64,000 nt of DNA from Pannonibacter phragmitetus DSM 14782 (GCF_000382365.1 NZ_KB908232.1:36362-100361), one strand, 5' to 3'. Numbered from the stretch's first letter, positions 16,670 through 25,761 are shown. Notes: generated by a model from the letters alone, not told the origin. Made by a program: numbers and translations.

Positions 16670-16841
16670 GACCGCTCTTCGCCGCCAGCAGAAGGGATCA
16701 GCTGCCCTCAGGGCGGCTGATTTCTTGTGCGCCGCAAAACAAAGCCGGAAGACCTCCTGCCTCACATTCGGCAATCGAAGATTTTACCGGAAAAATTACA
16801 TACAATCTGAAATTACAAAGAAGCCGGACCAACTGTCCTAA

Positions 16842-16859
16842 ACGTCACTCAGCTGTCAT
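16842..16859 (+). promoter_or_regulatory. Pho-box-like direct repeat upstream of the chemoreceptor gene
   Basis: ACGTCAC, spacer TCAG, CTGTCAT: the second unit is identical to the classical PhoB half-site and the period is 11 bases. It lies 78 bases before the chemoreceptor ATG, with an A/T-rich stretch TTTCATTTAAA immediately after. The match to the two phn-unit boxes suggests shared PhoB control. Confidence 0.55.
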
Positions 16860-16937
16860 TTTCATTTAAAGCTTCAGTAATCACCACATCCTATCGTAAC
16901 GGCCAGAATCTTCCGCTTCGGCAGAAAGGCCTTACCG

Positions 16938-18620
16938 ATGGCACTCAAGCATATTCCGATCGTTCAGAAAATTCTGGCGGTCCTTATCCTCATGGGGCTT
17001 TGCGCGACCGGGATCGCGGCCGTCGCCTGGACGCAGATCAACACCCTCAGCCATTCCTTCACCGAAGTTGGTGCATCCGAGGAAGCGGCACGGGAAGCGA
17101 TGGACCTGCGTATCGATATCATCGCCATCAGCCGCATGACGTATCAGCTGGCACTTGCCCCTGAAAAGGCTTCCGATTTCCGCGCCGAGACAGACCGCCG
17201 GTCGACGGAAATGCTCGCACGCCTGCCAGTTCTCGAAGCGGTGGCCGACACGGCGCAAAAGCAGCAACTGGCGGATGTGCGCAAAGCCCTGGATGCCTAT
17301 TTCAAGACCATCATTGCCATGGTGGACGTGGCCGCCAAGGATCCGGCTAATGGAGAAGCCATCAACAGCGCCCTTGCAACCGCTCTCTCCGGCCAGAAAG
17401 CCGTGACGGACGCAGTGAAGGTCTATAGCACCTACTCCGGCGACATGATGAAGACCCAGCGCGAGACGGCGTCCAGTTCCGCCATCTCCGCCGCAACCAC
17501 CATGGTGGTCACGGCCGTCATCGCCATTATCGCAGGTATCGGCATTGGCCTCTATGTCAGCCAGTATGGCGTGGCAAAGCCGATCAGACAGATGGTCGAA
17601 ACGCTGACCCGGCTTGCCGGCGGTGATAATGCGGTCGCCGTTGCGGGCACGGACCGCCGTGATGAAATCGGCGCTGTCGCCAAGGCCGCGCTGATCTTCA
17701 AGGAAAACAGCATCCAGAAGGAACGTCTGCAGCGGGAAGCCGATGCGGAGAAGGCCAGTGCCGAAGCCCGTCAGAGGGAAATGATGGCGCGCATTGCCAA
17801 GGAATTTGAAGATGCCGTCGGCGGCATTGTCAGCAATGTCACGGTGGCCGCGAACCGTCTCGAAAAGGCGGCGCAGGCCATGTCCTCCAACGCGGAACAC
17901 ACGTCCCAGCAGTCCATCACCGTGGCAGCGGCCGCCGAGCAGGCCTCGGCCAACGTCCAGACCGTTGCTGCGGCAACCGAGGAACTGACCGCGTCCGTGC
18001 GCGAGATCGCCGGTCAGGTTGACCAGTCCAACCGCATGTCGAATGTGGCCGTGACCGATGCCGATACGGCCGCCCGCAAGGTTCACAGCCTGTCGGATGC
18101 AGCCCAGAAGATTGGTGACATCGTCGAGCTCATCAACGGCATCGCCAGCCAGACCAACCTGCTGGCGCTCAACGCCACCATCGAGGCGGCCCGTGCGGGC
18201 GAAGCCGGCAAGGGCTTTGCGGTGGTTGCCGCCGAAGTGAAGCAGCTCGCCGACCAGACAGCCAAGGCCACCACGGAGATTGCCTCGCAGGTCGCCTCCA
18301 TCCAGCTCTCGACCACGGACTCGGCCGCAGCCATCACGGATATCGCCGAATCCATCCGCAAGATGAGCCAGATCAGCGGCGCAGTTGCCGCCTCGGTGGA
18401 AGAGCAGTCCTCCGCCACGCAGGAAATTGCCCGCAACGTGCAGCAGGCCTCCAGCGGCACGGCGGAAGTATCCGGCGCGATCACCACGGTGACCCGCGCC
18501 GCCCAGGAATCCAGCTCCGCCTCGACGGACGTGCTGCATTTCTCGGCCGATCTCGCCAAGCAGGCCGATCAGCTCAACCGCGAGCTCTCCCGCTTCCTCG
18601 GCACCATCCGCGCCGCCTGA
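16938..18620 (+). CDS. Methyl-accepting chemotaxis protein
   Basis: A 560-residue chemoreceptor. One membrane segment is at about 12-32 and the second at about 188-212; between them lies a roughly 155-residue four-helix-bundle-type periplasmic domain without cysteines. A HAMP domain ([24 protein letters not shown]) follows. The signalling tip is at [36 protein letters not shown]. There is no C-terminal CheR/CheB-tethering pentapeptide; it ends FLGTIRAA. The ligand is unknown. It is next to the phosphonate locus and has a Pho-like box upstream, so sensing of phosphate, phosphonates or a related nutrient is worth testing. Confidence 0.92.
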   Translation: MALKHIPIVQKILAVLILMGLCATGIAAVAWTQINTLSHSFTEVGASEEAAREAMDLRIDIIAISRMTYQLALAPEKASDFRAETDRRSTEMLARLPVLEAVADTAQKQQLADVRKALDAYFKTIIAMVDVAAKDPANGEAINSALATALSGQKAVTDAVKVYSTYSGDMMKTQRETASSSAISAATTMVVTAVIAIIAGIGIGLYVSQYGVAKPIRQMVETLTRLAGGDNAVAVAGTDRRDEIGAVAKAALIFKENSIQKERLQREADAEKASAEARQREMMARIAKEFEDAVGGIVSNVTVAANRLEKAAQAMSSNAEHTSQQSITVAAAAEQASANVQTVAAATEELTASVREIAGQVDQSNRMSNVAVTDADTAARKVHSLSDAAQKIGDIVELINGIASQTNLLALNATIEAARAGEAGKGFAVVAAEVKQLADQTAKATTEIASQVASIQLSTTDSAAAITDIAESIRKMSQISGAVAASVEEQSSATQEIARNVQQASSGTAEVSGAITTVTRAAQESSSASTDVLHFSADLAKQADQLNRELSRFLGTIRAA

Positions 18621-18639
18621 AAGCCGGGCGTGCCGGAAC

Positions 18640-18682
18640 AACAACGGGCGGGATGGTCACCATCCCGCCCGTTGTTTTTTCC
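18640..18682 (+). terminator. Strong intrinsic terminator after the chemoreceptor gene
   Basis: AACAACGGGCGGGATGG and CCATCCCGCCCGTTGTT form a near-perfect long stem with a tiny loop, followed by TTTTTT. It ends the chemoreceptor transcript and may also act on the convergent operon from the other side. Confidence 0.85.
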
Positions 18683-18702
18683 TGCTGGCCAAGCAGCTCG
18701 GT

Positions 18703-19017
18703 TCAGATCGTGGGATCCTGCCGCTTTTCATTGAAGATCAGCCACAGATTCCGGACATAGATGATCAGCCCAAGGGCCTGTCCGGCGATGAACACCGGGT
18801 CCTGACGCTGGATCGAGTAGATCAGCAGCAATGTGCCGCCGCCGATGGAAAAGAACCAGAAGGCCACCGGCACGATGGACCGCCCTACCCGCTCCGATGC
18901 AATCCACTGCACCACAAAGCGCATCGAAAACATGAACTGGGCAACGAAGCCCAGAATGATCCAAACATCCAGCTGCTCAACGAAAACCGTATGCAGCCAG
19001 TCAAGCAAAGCGTTCAT
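18703..19017 (-). CDS. Small lipid A biosynthesis N-terminal (LABN) domain membrane protein
   Basis: A 104-residue protein with about three hydrophobic helices. The motif FVAQFMFSMRFVVQWIASERVGRSIVPVAFWFFSIGGGTLLLIYSI is the hallmark of the LAB_N domain. Such proteins accompany lipid A-modifying glycosyltransferases; their biochemical role is unclear. The ATG at 19017 starts MNALLDWLH; the frame extends upstream over the glycosyltransferase 3' region without a ribosome site. It is the last gene of a four-gene reverse-strand operon, 37 bases after the GT2 gene. Confidence 0.85.
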   Translation of the reverse strand: MNALLDWLHTVFVEQLDVWIILGFVAQFMFSMRFVVQWIASERVGRSIVPVAFWFFSIGGGTLLLIYSIQRQDPVFIAGQALGLIIYVRNLWLIFNEKRQDPTI

Positions 19018-19054
19018 CTGAATTGCGGCTCCTGTGATCCGCTCCGGCGTGGTC

Positions 19055-19843
19055 TCAACGGGGTCCGGCGGCCGGTACGATGGCCGAAACCTCAGGGATG
19101 GATTTGCGGCGGCGGCGCAGCCACCAGACGCCAAACAGATCGAGTGCGCCGATCAGGGCCCGGTCGAAGATGCCATATTTGGACGTGCCATGGCGGCGGT
19201 GCCGGTCCAGCACATCCACATGCACCACGCCATAGCCCTCGCGGATCACCAGCGCGGGCAGGAAGCGGTGCCAGCTGTCGAAGTACGGCAGCTGCAGAAA
19301 GACCTCGCGGCGCAGCGCCTTGAGGCCGCAGCCGCTGTCCCTCGTGTTGTCCTTCAGCATTGCACCGCGCAGGCGGTTGGCAAGCCGCGAGGCGATGCGC
19401 TTGGCCCGGCTCGCCTTGCGCCCCACCCGCTGACCGGCGGCCAGAGCCACGGACGGCCCGCCAGCTTCCAGAGCGGCCATCAGCTCCGGGATATAGGCGG
19501 GATTGTTCTCACCATCGCCATCGATCGTGGCAACAATCCGCCCGCGTGCATGGCGAAGCCCGGTGCGCACAGCGCAGGATTGGCCGCCAGACCGGGCATG
19601 GCGCAGGGGGCGCAGCCAGGGGTGGGAAGCGGCATAGCTGGCAAGAACCTGATCGGTGCCATCGGTCGAGCCATCGTCGATCACCAGCACCTCGAAGGCC
19701 CGGCCCTGGAGCGCCTCGGCAATTTCGTCCAGCAGGATGGGCAGGTTGTCGCGCTCGTCCTTGGCCGGCACGATCACGCTCACCTCAAGTCCGGCATCTG
19801 CCATGGCCTGTGCTGTACCGTTCATCGGCATCTCACTTTTCAT
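19055..19843 (-). CDS. Family 2 glycosyltransferase (dolichyl-phosphate mannose synthase-like)
   Basis: About 262 residues. The GT-A fold starts with VSVIVPAKDERDNLPILLDEIAEAL and VLVIDDGSTDGT; the donor-site DGDGENNPAYIPEL replaces the usual DxD context, and NRLRGAMLKDNTRDSGCGLKALRREVF is typical of polyprenyl-phosphate glycosyltransferases. There is no C-terminal membrane helix. It would charge a polyprenyl phosphate with a sugar for the ArnT-like transferase of the same operon. The start is uncertain: ATG codons at 19843, 19831 and 19825 all lie at the end of the PAP2 gene. Confidence 0.85.
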   Translation of the reverse strand: MKSEMPMNGTAQAMADAGLEVSVIVPAKDERDNLPILLDEIAEALQGRAFEVLVIDDGSTDGTDQVLASYAASHPWLRPLRHARSGGQSCAVRTGLRHARGRIVATIDGDGENNPAYIPELMAALEAGGPSVALAAGQRVGRKASRAKRIASRLANRLRGAMLKDNTRDSGCGLKALRREVFLQLPYFDSWHRFLPALVIREGYGVVHVDVLDRHRRHGTSKYGIFDRALIGALDLFGVWWLRRRRKSIPEVSAIVPAAGPR

Positions 19844-20747
19844 CCTGAGCAGCGGCGGGATGCGCGGCCGCAGACCGGCGCCCCAGTGCCGCATTCCAAA
19901 GCGCCCGGAAGGCTGCGCGTGCAGATAAACCGCCCGCAATTGGCCTGATCCGGCCGCCGGGCAGCAGCACGAACCCGATGCGGCGCTTCGCCATCCAGCG
20001 GGCGCAGTAAAGCGTTGTCGCAGCGCCCAGCACCAGACCGGCAGCCACGTCAGAGGGATAATGCGCACCAACCATCACACGGCTGAAAGCCGCCCAGAAG
20101 GCCACGGCGGCGATCAGCCAGCGCCAGGCCGGAAAAATCAGCGCCAAAGCCAGCGCGAAGGCAGCAACAGTGGTTGAGTGCCCGGACGGAAAGCTGGTGT
20201 AGGTGCTGTGAAAGGCGAAGAGATTGAAGTCCACCGGCCCGGCCACTTCATAAAGCTTCGGCCGTGCGCGGCCGATGCTCCACTTCAGGATCACCACGAG
20301 AATGCCGCTGAGCGCGACGGCATAGAAGACAAAGGCCGCATAGGTCCAGATCATGGCTCCGGCCAGACGGACCCTGACCCTGAGCGCCTGCGTGTTCACA
20401 AAAGCCAGATAGGCAAGGCAGAAGATCCCGGTCGACCACAGGATCCAGTTGGACTTGCCCAGATCGGTCACCCAGGAAAACACCATGCCATATTCGGGCG
20501 GCAAGGCACGCACCCAGGGAATGGCGGGAATATCAAGCAGCACAAGACCGAGACCCGAGGCAAACAACAGTACGGCCAGCAGATCCTGCGGACGCTGGCC
20601 CGCGGCCAGAGGCTCATGCACGCCTTGAGCCCGCGCGCGGCGGTTCCCGATTATGGCGCGAATGGCCGCAACATTGGCTGCAAAGCGCTTGCGGATCTTG
20701 GAAAAACGACCGGATGCCATCAGGGGCCTTACCTCTTGCTCGCTCAT
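19833..20747 (-). CDS. PAP2-family membrane phosphatase (LpxE/LpxF-like)
   Basis: A 304-residue membrane protein with the three acid-phosphatase motifs: KWSIGRARP, FPSGHSTT and SRVMVGAHYPSDVAAG. About six hydrophobic segments place the active site on the periplasmic side. In this operon it may remove a lipid A phosphate, as LpxE and LpxF do, or recycle polyprenyl pyrophosphate; the sequence does not decide. The ATG overlaps the end of the ArnT-like gene by four bases, indicating coupling. Confidence 0.85.
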   Translation of the reverse strand: MSEQEVRPLMASGRFSKIRKRFAANVAAIRAIIGNRRARAQGVHEPLAAGQRPQDLLAVLLFASGLGLVLLDIPAIPWVRALPPEYGMVFSWVTDLGKSNWILWSTGIFCLAYLAFVNTQALRVRVRLAGAMIWTYAAFVFYAVALSGILVVILKWSIGRARPKLYEVAGPVDFNLFAFHSTYTSFPSGHSTTVAAFALALALIFPAWRWLIAAVAFWAAFSRVMVGAHYPSDVAAGLVLGAATTLYCARWMAKRRIGFVLLPGGRIRPIAGGLSARAAFRALWNAALGRRSAAAHPAAAQDEK

Positions 20748-22486
20748 CTTGCGGCAGCTGCGGGCACATAAAGCCCCAGATCAAGCTGCCGCCCCCCGTT
20801 GATATTCAGGCCCTGTACCCTGCCTGCCAGCACGGGCACAAGCCCATCCTTGCCGGCGGCGGCCAGAAACGCCTGTTCCTGACGGCTTTCCACCACGGCA
20901 AGGCGGCAGGAACCCGGCTCCTGCGCCAAAAAGGCAGCAGCTTCCTCCGGCGGGCCAAGAACGGTGTCCGTGCCCTGCAGGAAGACAAAGCTTGGCTCGC
21001 TGAAGCCGGTCGAGGCCACTCTTGCAGGTGTGCAGCCTGCAGCTTCGGAAATTGCGGCCACCAGGCGCGGACTGACCCAGATCGCCGACAGTCCAGGCCC
21101 CACAAAGCCCCAGAAGCCGGTGGTCATGGCAACCGCAGCCGCGCAGGAGCGCCAGAGCGCACCCGTCATGTCGCCGCGCAGCAGACGCATGGAGGCCCAG
21201 ACGCTGATCACGGCCGCGATGACACAGAAGACCACGCCCGGAGGGGACGGCCAGTCGCCAAGGAACAGCGGCCCGGCCACGGAGGCCGCGGCAATCGCCA
21301 CGGGCAGCAGCGCCAGCAGCACCGCCGCAATCCAGCGCAGCACCCGGCCGGAAGCCGGCCGCTCGTCCACGATCACCAGGGCAACGGGCAGCGCAAGAGC
21401 GGGCAGCAGCGGCATGGTGTAATGCGGCAGCTTGGTCGCCACCAGTTCAAACACCACCCAGGCCGGGAAGAACCAGGCCGCACAGAACTGCACCAGCGGC
21501 AGGGAGCGCAGCGCCCAGATGCGCGGGGCTGCCAGCGCCAGAAAAGCCGGCAGTGGCCAGAACACGGCAAGCATGGCCGCCATATGGGTCAGCGGCGGGG
21601 CACCGTGGCTCTCCTGCCCTTCGGCCACCTTGCCCATCAGATCGCGGCCGATGGCCTCTTCAAAGAAAGTGCCCTTGGAGGCAATCCAGATCGCCACAAA
21701 CCACGGCAGCACCAGCAGGAGCGCCAGAACGGCACCCGGCAGCGGCGCGGCAGCGCGGAACCAGCCGATCCGGCGGCGCATCAGGGCGAGCGCGGCAACT
21801 GTCAGGCCAACGACCATCGGTGCCACCGGCCCCTTGACCAGAATGCCAAGCGCCAGCGCCACCCAGAAGACCAGTGCCAGCCCCCAATGGCGGCGTGTGG
21901 CATCATCCGCCAGATAGATCCGCGCCAGCGCCCCTTGCGCCAGAACGATGGAAGCAAAGAGCGTGGCGTCCGTCTTGCCGAGGCGGCTTTCAACACCAAG
22001 GATCAGCGCCAGAGCCACCAGCATGCCGGCCACGAGGGCGGCAGGCGGCCCGGTGAAGGCGCGTGCCGTCCAATAGACCGCCAGCACAACCGTCAGCGCC
22101 GCCAAAAGGGACGGCAAGCGGTAGACCCACAAGGGTGCGGACGCGTCATGTCCCGTGATCTTCACGGCAGCGGCCTGCAGCCAGTAGATGCCGATCGGCT
22201 TCTTGTAGCGCGGCTCCTCCTGCAAGCGGATGTCCATGTAGTCGCCGGTTTCCAGCATCTGCTTGGTGGCCTGGGTGAAGCGCGGCTCATCCCGGTCAAG
22301 CGGTGGAACGGCCGACTGGCCCGGCACAAACATGAACAGCGCCAGAAGAAGCAGCAATGCGGGGGCAAACAGGTCATGGCCAAGCAGCTTCAGCCAGGCC
22401 GTATGCGGCCGTGGATCGCGCGCCTGTGCCATGCCGGCTGCGCCGCCGTCGATGCTCTCGCCTGTCTGCTGCTCGGTCTCATGCAT
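20744..22486 (-). CDS. ArnT-like family 39 glycosyltransferase
   Basis: A 580-residue polytopic membrane enzyme. The N-terminal loop carries PPLDRDEPRFTQATKQMLETGDYMDIRLQEEPRYKKPIGIYWLQ, where the DE pair is the conserved GT-C/PMT metal site and the RYKKP block is typical of ArnT and RgtABC. These enzymes move a sugar from undecaprenyl or dodecaprenyl phosphate to lipid A or LPS core in the periplasm. It is the first gene of the operon. Whether it transfers aminoarabinose, galacturonic acid or another sugar cannot be told. The ATG at 22486 is chosen because the Cys/Gly-rich upstream extension looks non-coding. Confidence 0.87.
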   Translation of the reverse strand: MHETEQQTGESIDGGAAGMAQARDPRPHTAWLKLLGHDLFAPALLLLLALFMFVPGQSAVPPLDRDEPRFTQATKQMLETGDYMDIRLQEEPRYKKPIGIYWLQAAAVKITGHDASAPLWVYRLPSLLAALTVVLAVYWTARAFTGPPAALVAGMLVALALILGVESRLGKTDATLFASIVLAQGALARIYLADDATRRHWGLALVFWVALALGILVKGPVAPMVVGLTVAALALMRRRIGWFRAAAPLPGAVLALLLVLPWFVAIWIASKGTFFEEAIGRDLMGKVAEGQESHGAPPLTHMAAMLAVFWPLPAFLALAAPRIWALRSLPLVQFCAAWFFPAWVVFELVATKLPHYTMPLLPALALPVALVIVDERPASGRVLRWIAAVLLALLPVAIAAASVAGPLFLGDWPSPPGVVFCVIAAVISVWASMRLLRGDMTGALWRSCAAAVAMTTGFWGFVGPGLSAIWVSPRLVAAISEAAGCTPARVASTGFSEPSFVFLQGTDTVLGPPEEAAAFLAQEPGSCRLAVVESRQEQAFLAAAGKDGLVPVLAGRVQGLNINGGRQLDLGLYVPAAAAR

Positions 22487-22634
22487 ATGACTGTTCCGGA
22501 ACCGTTTGCACCTGCCATGTGATGCTGCACCGCTTCCTACAGGAGAGCAATCCAAAGGGGAACCTGAGACTTGCGCGAAACGTGGTTTCCACTATCGTCC
22601 TCCCGCCCTTTCCATGGAACAGTACCCGAGGCCG

Positions 22635-23471
22635 ATGACCCTGATTGTCCAGATAACCGACCTTCACCTGCGCCCGCGCGGCCTTGCCTGTTACAGGGTG
22701 AGCGACACAAACATGCTTGCGGCCCGTGCCTTCCGCGCCATTGCCGCCCTGCCGCAGAAGCCCGATGCCGTTGTCATCACCGGCGACCTGACGGATGGCG
22801 CCGATGAACGGGAATATGCCCTGCTGCGCCAGCTCTGCCGCCAGATGCCCTGCCCGGTCTATGTGATGCCGGGCAATCATGACCTGACAGCCGCCATGCG
22901 CAGCGAACTGGCGGATTTTCCGGGTGTCGGGGATGCGCCCGCCGGGGACAAGCTGCACTATGCCGTTACCATCGGCGGCCTGCGCCTCGTAGTGCTGGAC
23001 AGCAGCGTTGCGGGCAAGCCTTATGGCCGGCTGGGCGGGGACCAGATCGCCTGGCTTGACCAGACCCTTGCAGCCGATCACACCCCCACCCTCGTTGCCC
23101 TTCATCACCCGCCCAGGGTGACCGGCATCGCCCATATGGACGTGATCGGCCTTGCGGACACCGAGGCGCTTGCGGCGATCCTTTCACGCCATCATCACGT
23201 GGAGCGGCTGATCTGCGGTCATGTGCACCGGACAATCATCGCGCGCTTTGCCGGTACGGTCATGACCCTGTGCCCCAGCACGGCCCATGCCTGCGTTCTG
23301 GACTTCGCGCCGGACGCCCCTGCCGAATTTGTGATGGAACCGCCTGCGTTTTTTGTGCACCGGCTCGACCCGGAGGCTGGTTTGTCCAGCCATCTTCACT
23401 ATGTAGAGGCATATCCGGGGCCCTATCCCTTCTTTGCGGACAAGGGCGTCAGCTGGCCTGGCGGAAAATAA
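22635..23471 (+). CDS. CpdA-like metallophosphoesterase
   Basis: A 278-residue calcineurin-type phosphoesterase of the class III cAMP phosphodiesterase family. The five metal motifs are present: ITDLHLRPRG, ITGDLTDGADEREY, MPGNHDL, LHHPP and CGHVHRT. It probably hydrolyses a cyclic nucleotide or a related phosphodiester in the cytoplasm. The ATG at 22635 is preferred, after CGAGG; an ATG at 22614 is possible. It is divergent from the ArnT-like gene. Confidence 0.87.
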   Translation: MTLIVQITDLHLRPRGLACYRVSDTNMLAARAFRAIAALPQKPDAVVITGDLTDGADEREYALLRQLCRQMPCPVYVMPGNHDLTAAMRSELADFPGVGDAPAGDKLHYAVTIGGLRLVVLDSSVAGKPYGRLGGDQIAWLDQTLAADHTPTLVALHHPPRVTGIAHMDVIGLADTEALAAILSRHHHVERLICGHVHRTIIARFAGTVMTLCPSTAHACVLDFAPDAPAEFVMEPPAFFVHRLDPEAGLSSHLHYVEAYPGPYPFFADKGVSWPGGK

Positions 23472-23499
23472 CAACATCCTTTCAAGATCCTGAGGGACG

Positions 23500-24042
23500 A
23501 TGCTGAGACCTAATCTTTCCCGACGCGACGCCCTGCGCCTGACCTTGCTTGGCGCAGCCGTTCTTCCCCTTGCGGCCTGTGGCGGCGGATCCGGCAGCCA
23601 GTTTGATCGAAATGTGCCCATTGATCCGGTCTCCGTTGACCGGGACGAGATGCTGCAGAGGCTGAATGGCTTCCGGGCGGAAAACGGCTTGCCGCCGCTG
23701 CGGGCCGACGGGCGCCTGAACGAAATCTCGGCATGGATGGCCAACCACATTGCCCGCTGGGACAGCATGGACACGCGCGAGCACCGGGCCATCGCCCTTG
23801 CCCGCCGTCTGGATGGGCATGGCTATGACCACTATGCGGCCGCTGAAAACCTCGGCGCCGGCTATGACAGCCTCGATGCCGCCATGGCCGGATGGAAGGG
23901 GTCTGCCGGCCACCGGCGCAACCTGCTCAATCCCTATGTGACCCGGGTCGGCATTTCGCGGGTGCGCCGCCCAACCGGCAAGTGGCGCCATTTCTGGGTG
24001 ATGACCCTGGCCCGGCCCAAGGAAGATGGCCGTCCGGGCTGA
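23500..24042 (+). CDS. CAP-domain (SCP/PR1-like) lipoprotein
   Basis: A 180-residue secreted lipoprotein. The N-terminus has twin arginines (SRRDALRLTLLG) and a lipobox LPLAAC before a Gly-rich linker, so it is likely Tat-exported and lipidated at Cys27. The rest is a CAP domain: MLQRLNGFRAENGLPPLRADGRLNEISAWMANHIA, then AAENLGAGYDSLDAAMAGWKGSAGHRRNLLNP with the conserved His. Bacterial CAP proteins have varied or unknown roles. It lies 28 bases after the phosphodiesterase gene and is followed by a bidirectional terminator. Confidence 0.87.
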   Translation: MLRPNLSRRDALRLTLLGAAVLPLAACGGGSGSQFDRNVPIDPVSVDRDEMLQRLNGFRAENGLPPLRADGRLNEISAWMANHIARWDSMDTREHRAIALARRLDGHGYDHYAAAENLGAGYDSLDAAMAGWKGSAGHRRNLLNPYVTRVGISRVRRPTGKWRHFWVMTLARPKEDGRPG

Positions 24043-24060
24043 CAACGCTCAAAAGCTGAA

Positions 24061-24176
24061 CTAAAAAAAGAGGCGGGCCAAAAGCCCGCCTTTAAAGTCT
24101 GGTTTCCAGAGACCCCAAGAGGGGAACCGGCACGAAGCCGGTGAGAGCGCCGCTCCAAAAGTGGAGTATCAGTCTC
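24061..24176 (-). ncRNA. Candidate small RNA made of tandem hairpins
   Basis: On the reverse strand the segment can fold into a row of hairpins: CTCCACTTTTGGAG, ACCGGCTTCGTGCCGGT, CCCCTCTTGGGG, TCTGGAAACCAGA, and a final GC-rich terminator stem followed by TTTTTTT. A sigma70-like promoter lies just upstream (24183-24211). No open reading frame with a ribosome site is seen. I do not recognise an Rfam family. The RNA would be about 115 nt, and its terminator is shared with the convergent CAP-domain gene. Confidence 0.5.
24071..24091. terminator. Bidirectional intrinsic terminator
   Basis: AGGCGGGC and GCCCGCCT form an 8-bp stem. It has TTT on the forward side and a seven-base T run on the reverse side (A run at 24063-24069). 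It ends the CAP-domain lipoprotein transcript and the candidate small RNA. Confidence 0.8.
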
Positions 24177-24182
24177 AGGTTT

Positions 24183-24211
24183 TTTCTAAGCCGTCAGACC
24201 GGACCTGTCAA
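24183..24211 (-). promoter_or_regulatory. Sigma70-like promoter for the candidate small RNA
   Basis: Read on the reverse strand: TTGACA (24211-24206), a 17-base spacer, then TAGAAA (24188-24183). A start near 24176 would precede the first hairpin of the candidate RNA. Confidence 0.45.
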
Positions 24212-24288
24212 GCGCTCTGCCATCCGGATTTCCACGCATCTGACTGCGGCAAACAGGCCGGACTTCACATGCAGTGGCAGCCGCCGGT

Positions 24289-25761
24289 TCAGAACGGATA
24301 GCGCCGTCCGGAAAACGCGCTTTCGTCTGCAGGACCGGACCTCAGCCCCCACAGGACCGGGGCCGTGAAAAGCCGCGGATTGCCGAAGCGGGGGAGCCAG
24401 GAGCACAGATCCGGGCTGATGGCCTTCACGCAGGCAAGCCCGGCCTCCGCTCTTGAGCAATCCGCAAGCCAGATCCGGATGTTCTGCGCCCTCAACGAGG
24501 TTTCGAACTCCTGCCAGGAAAACTCGCGCTCCAGCGCCCTTGCGGCAGAGACCGCAGGCGCCTTCATCCTCAGATCCTGCCGCACGTCCATTGCGGCATA
24601 GGACAACAATGGTGAGCCAGTTCTGCCGGCCTTGTCCCGAACAGATGCACGGCCCGCAAGCTCCAGTGAAAATTCACCTTGTACGAGTTCTCCGATTGCA
24701 GACTGAAGCACCGCCCCAGGCTCCAGCCCGCCGGCCACACCGATCACGCCGGATTTCCCGTCTTCACCATGGGAAACGGCCGCAATCACATGCAAGGAAA
24801 AGTCAACCGGCAAGTGAAGAAAATGGGTGACGCGCGCCCGTGCAGAGAGCCAATCAGCACATATTTTAGGCAGATACTCTCTCACCTGCCCCGGGGGCAG
24901 AGGGGTTATCCCCAACCGGTTGTGCCACCAGATCCCGGCAGCGTCCCTTTCGGCGAGTTCCAGCACTGCCCGCCGGGCTGCTGTTTCCCGGTCCGTCCAG
25001 ACGGCCGCCCCCAGCGTCGAACCAAGCGTCGATCCAAGCGGGAGCTGCGCTATCCCCGCGTTCTGTCCTTCGCCAAGGAGAACTGCAAAGGCAGGAATCA
25101 GCGCAGCCTCATCCGAGAAGGCAGAGGTAACACGCATCCGGCGCTGGGACAGCCGGTTCCAGCCGATCCTCTGGTCCTCCCATACCGCAGAAAGCGCGGG
25201 AACGCGGGCGGCCAGCTCCTTCTCCTGAGCGGCGCTGAACTGCAGGAAGGCCCCGGCCGGCAGATCCTCGTCCTCTTCGCCTTGCCGCTCCAGGACGAGC
25301 GGATCCTCCGGCCCTTGCGAGATCAGACTGAGCCTTTCCGCCAGTTCGCCGAGGCAGCCGAGGACGGCCCGGTGCCGCTCCAGCCCCTGCCCGCCGCAGG
25401 CCAGCTGCGCCAGAAGTGGCTGGAGAGCCTCACGCCGCCAGCCCTGAGGCAGTGCCCCCGGCATGGCCGTACAAACATGAACCGGACAGTCCGCCAGCGG
25501 TGCAAAGGCGATCCGGGGCCCGAAACGGTCCAAAAACCCGGCAAACAGGCGCAGGGTCTCAGGCGGAATGCCTTCTGCGGCCTGCACCCTGCCGCCGCGC
25601 TGCTCCAGAAGGCCGCAGGACAGAAGGAAGGCCAGAGCCTGCGCCGTTTCTCCCCCAACGTCACGGCCCTGCGCCGCTGATCGGAGCGCCCCATGCGGCT
25701 CCGCTCCGGCCGTCTCGGCAGCGCGCAGAAATGCCCCTTTTTGTGCCACTGCCTTGTCCAC
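24289..25761 (-). CDS. YcaO-domain protein, probable RiPP-modifying enzyme
   Basis: A 490-residue protein. The YcaO core begins near residue 125 with GCLGELAERLSLI (the ATP-site E..ER motif), continues with SAFSDEAALIPAF, then TLGAAVWTDRETAARRAVLELAERDAAGIWWHNRL and GGLEPGAVLQSAIGELVQGEF. The first 120 residues look like a winged-helix or leader-recognition region (ETAQALAFLLSCGLLEQRGG). YcaO enzymes use ATP to form azolines, amidines or thioamides on peptide backbones. The proline-rich PxPxP tail of azoline-forming YcaOs is absent; it ends GRRYPF. No TfuA, dehydrogenase or transporter gene is adjacent. Two NHLP-like small genes lie divergently upstream, and a GTG at 25761 with GAAGG is the start. 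Confidence 0.82.
   Translation of the reverse strand: MDKAVAQKGAFLRAAETAGAEPHGALRSAAQGRDVGGETAQALAFLLSCGLLEQRGGRVQAAEGIPPETLRLFAGFLDRFGPRIAFAPLADCPVHVCTAMPGALPQGWRREALQPLLAQLACGGQGLERHRAVLGCLGELAERLSLISQGPEDPLVLERQGEEDEDLPAGAFLQFSAAQEKELAARVPALSAVWEDQRIGWNRLSQRRMRVTSAFSDEAALIPAFAVLLGEGQNAGIAQLPLGSTLGSTLGAAVWTDRETAARRAVLELAERDAAGIWWHNRLGITPLPPGQVREYLPKICADWLSARARVTHFLHLPVDFSLHVIAAVSHGEDGKSGVIGVAGGLEPGAVLQSAIGELVQGEFSLELAGRASVRDKAGRTGSPLLSYAAMDVRQDLRMKAPAVSAARALEREFSWQEFETSLRAQNIRIWLADCSRAEAGLACVKAISPDLCSWLPRFGNPRLFTAPVLWGLRSGPADESAFSGRRYPF

Noticed and set aside
20714..22522. 602-codon forward frame across the glycosyltransferase
   Set aside because: The reverse strand encodes a clear ArnT-like enzyme; the forward translation is Arg/Gln/His-rich shadow sequence.
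24061..24211. Riboswitch for the downstream gene
   Set aside because: The structure ends in its own terminator, points away from the YcaO gene, and matches no riboswitch motif I know.
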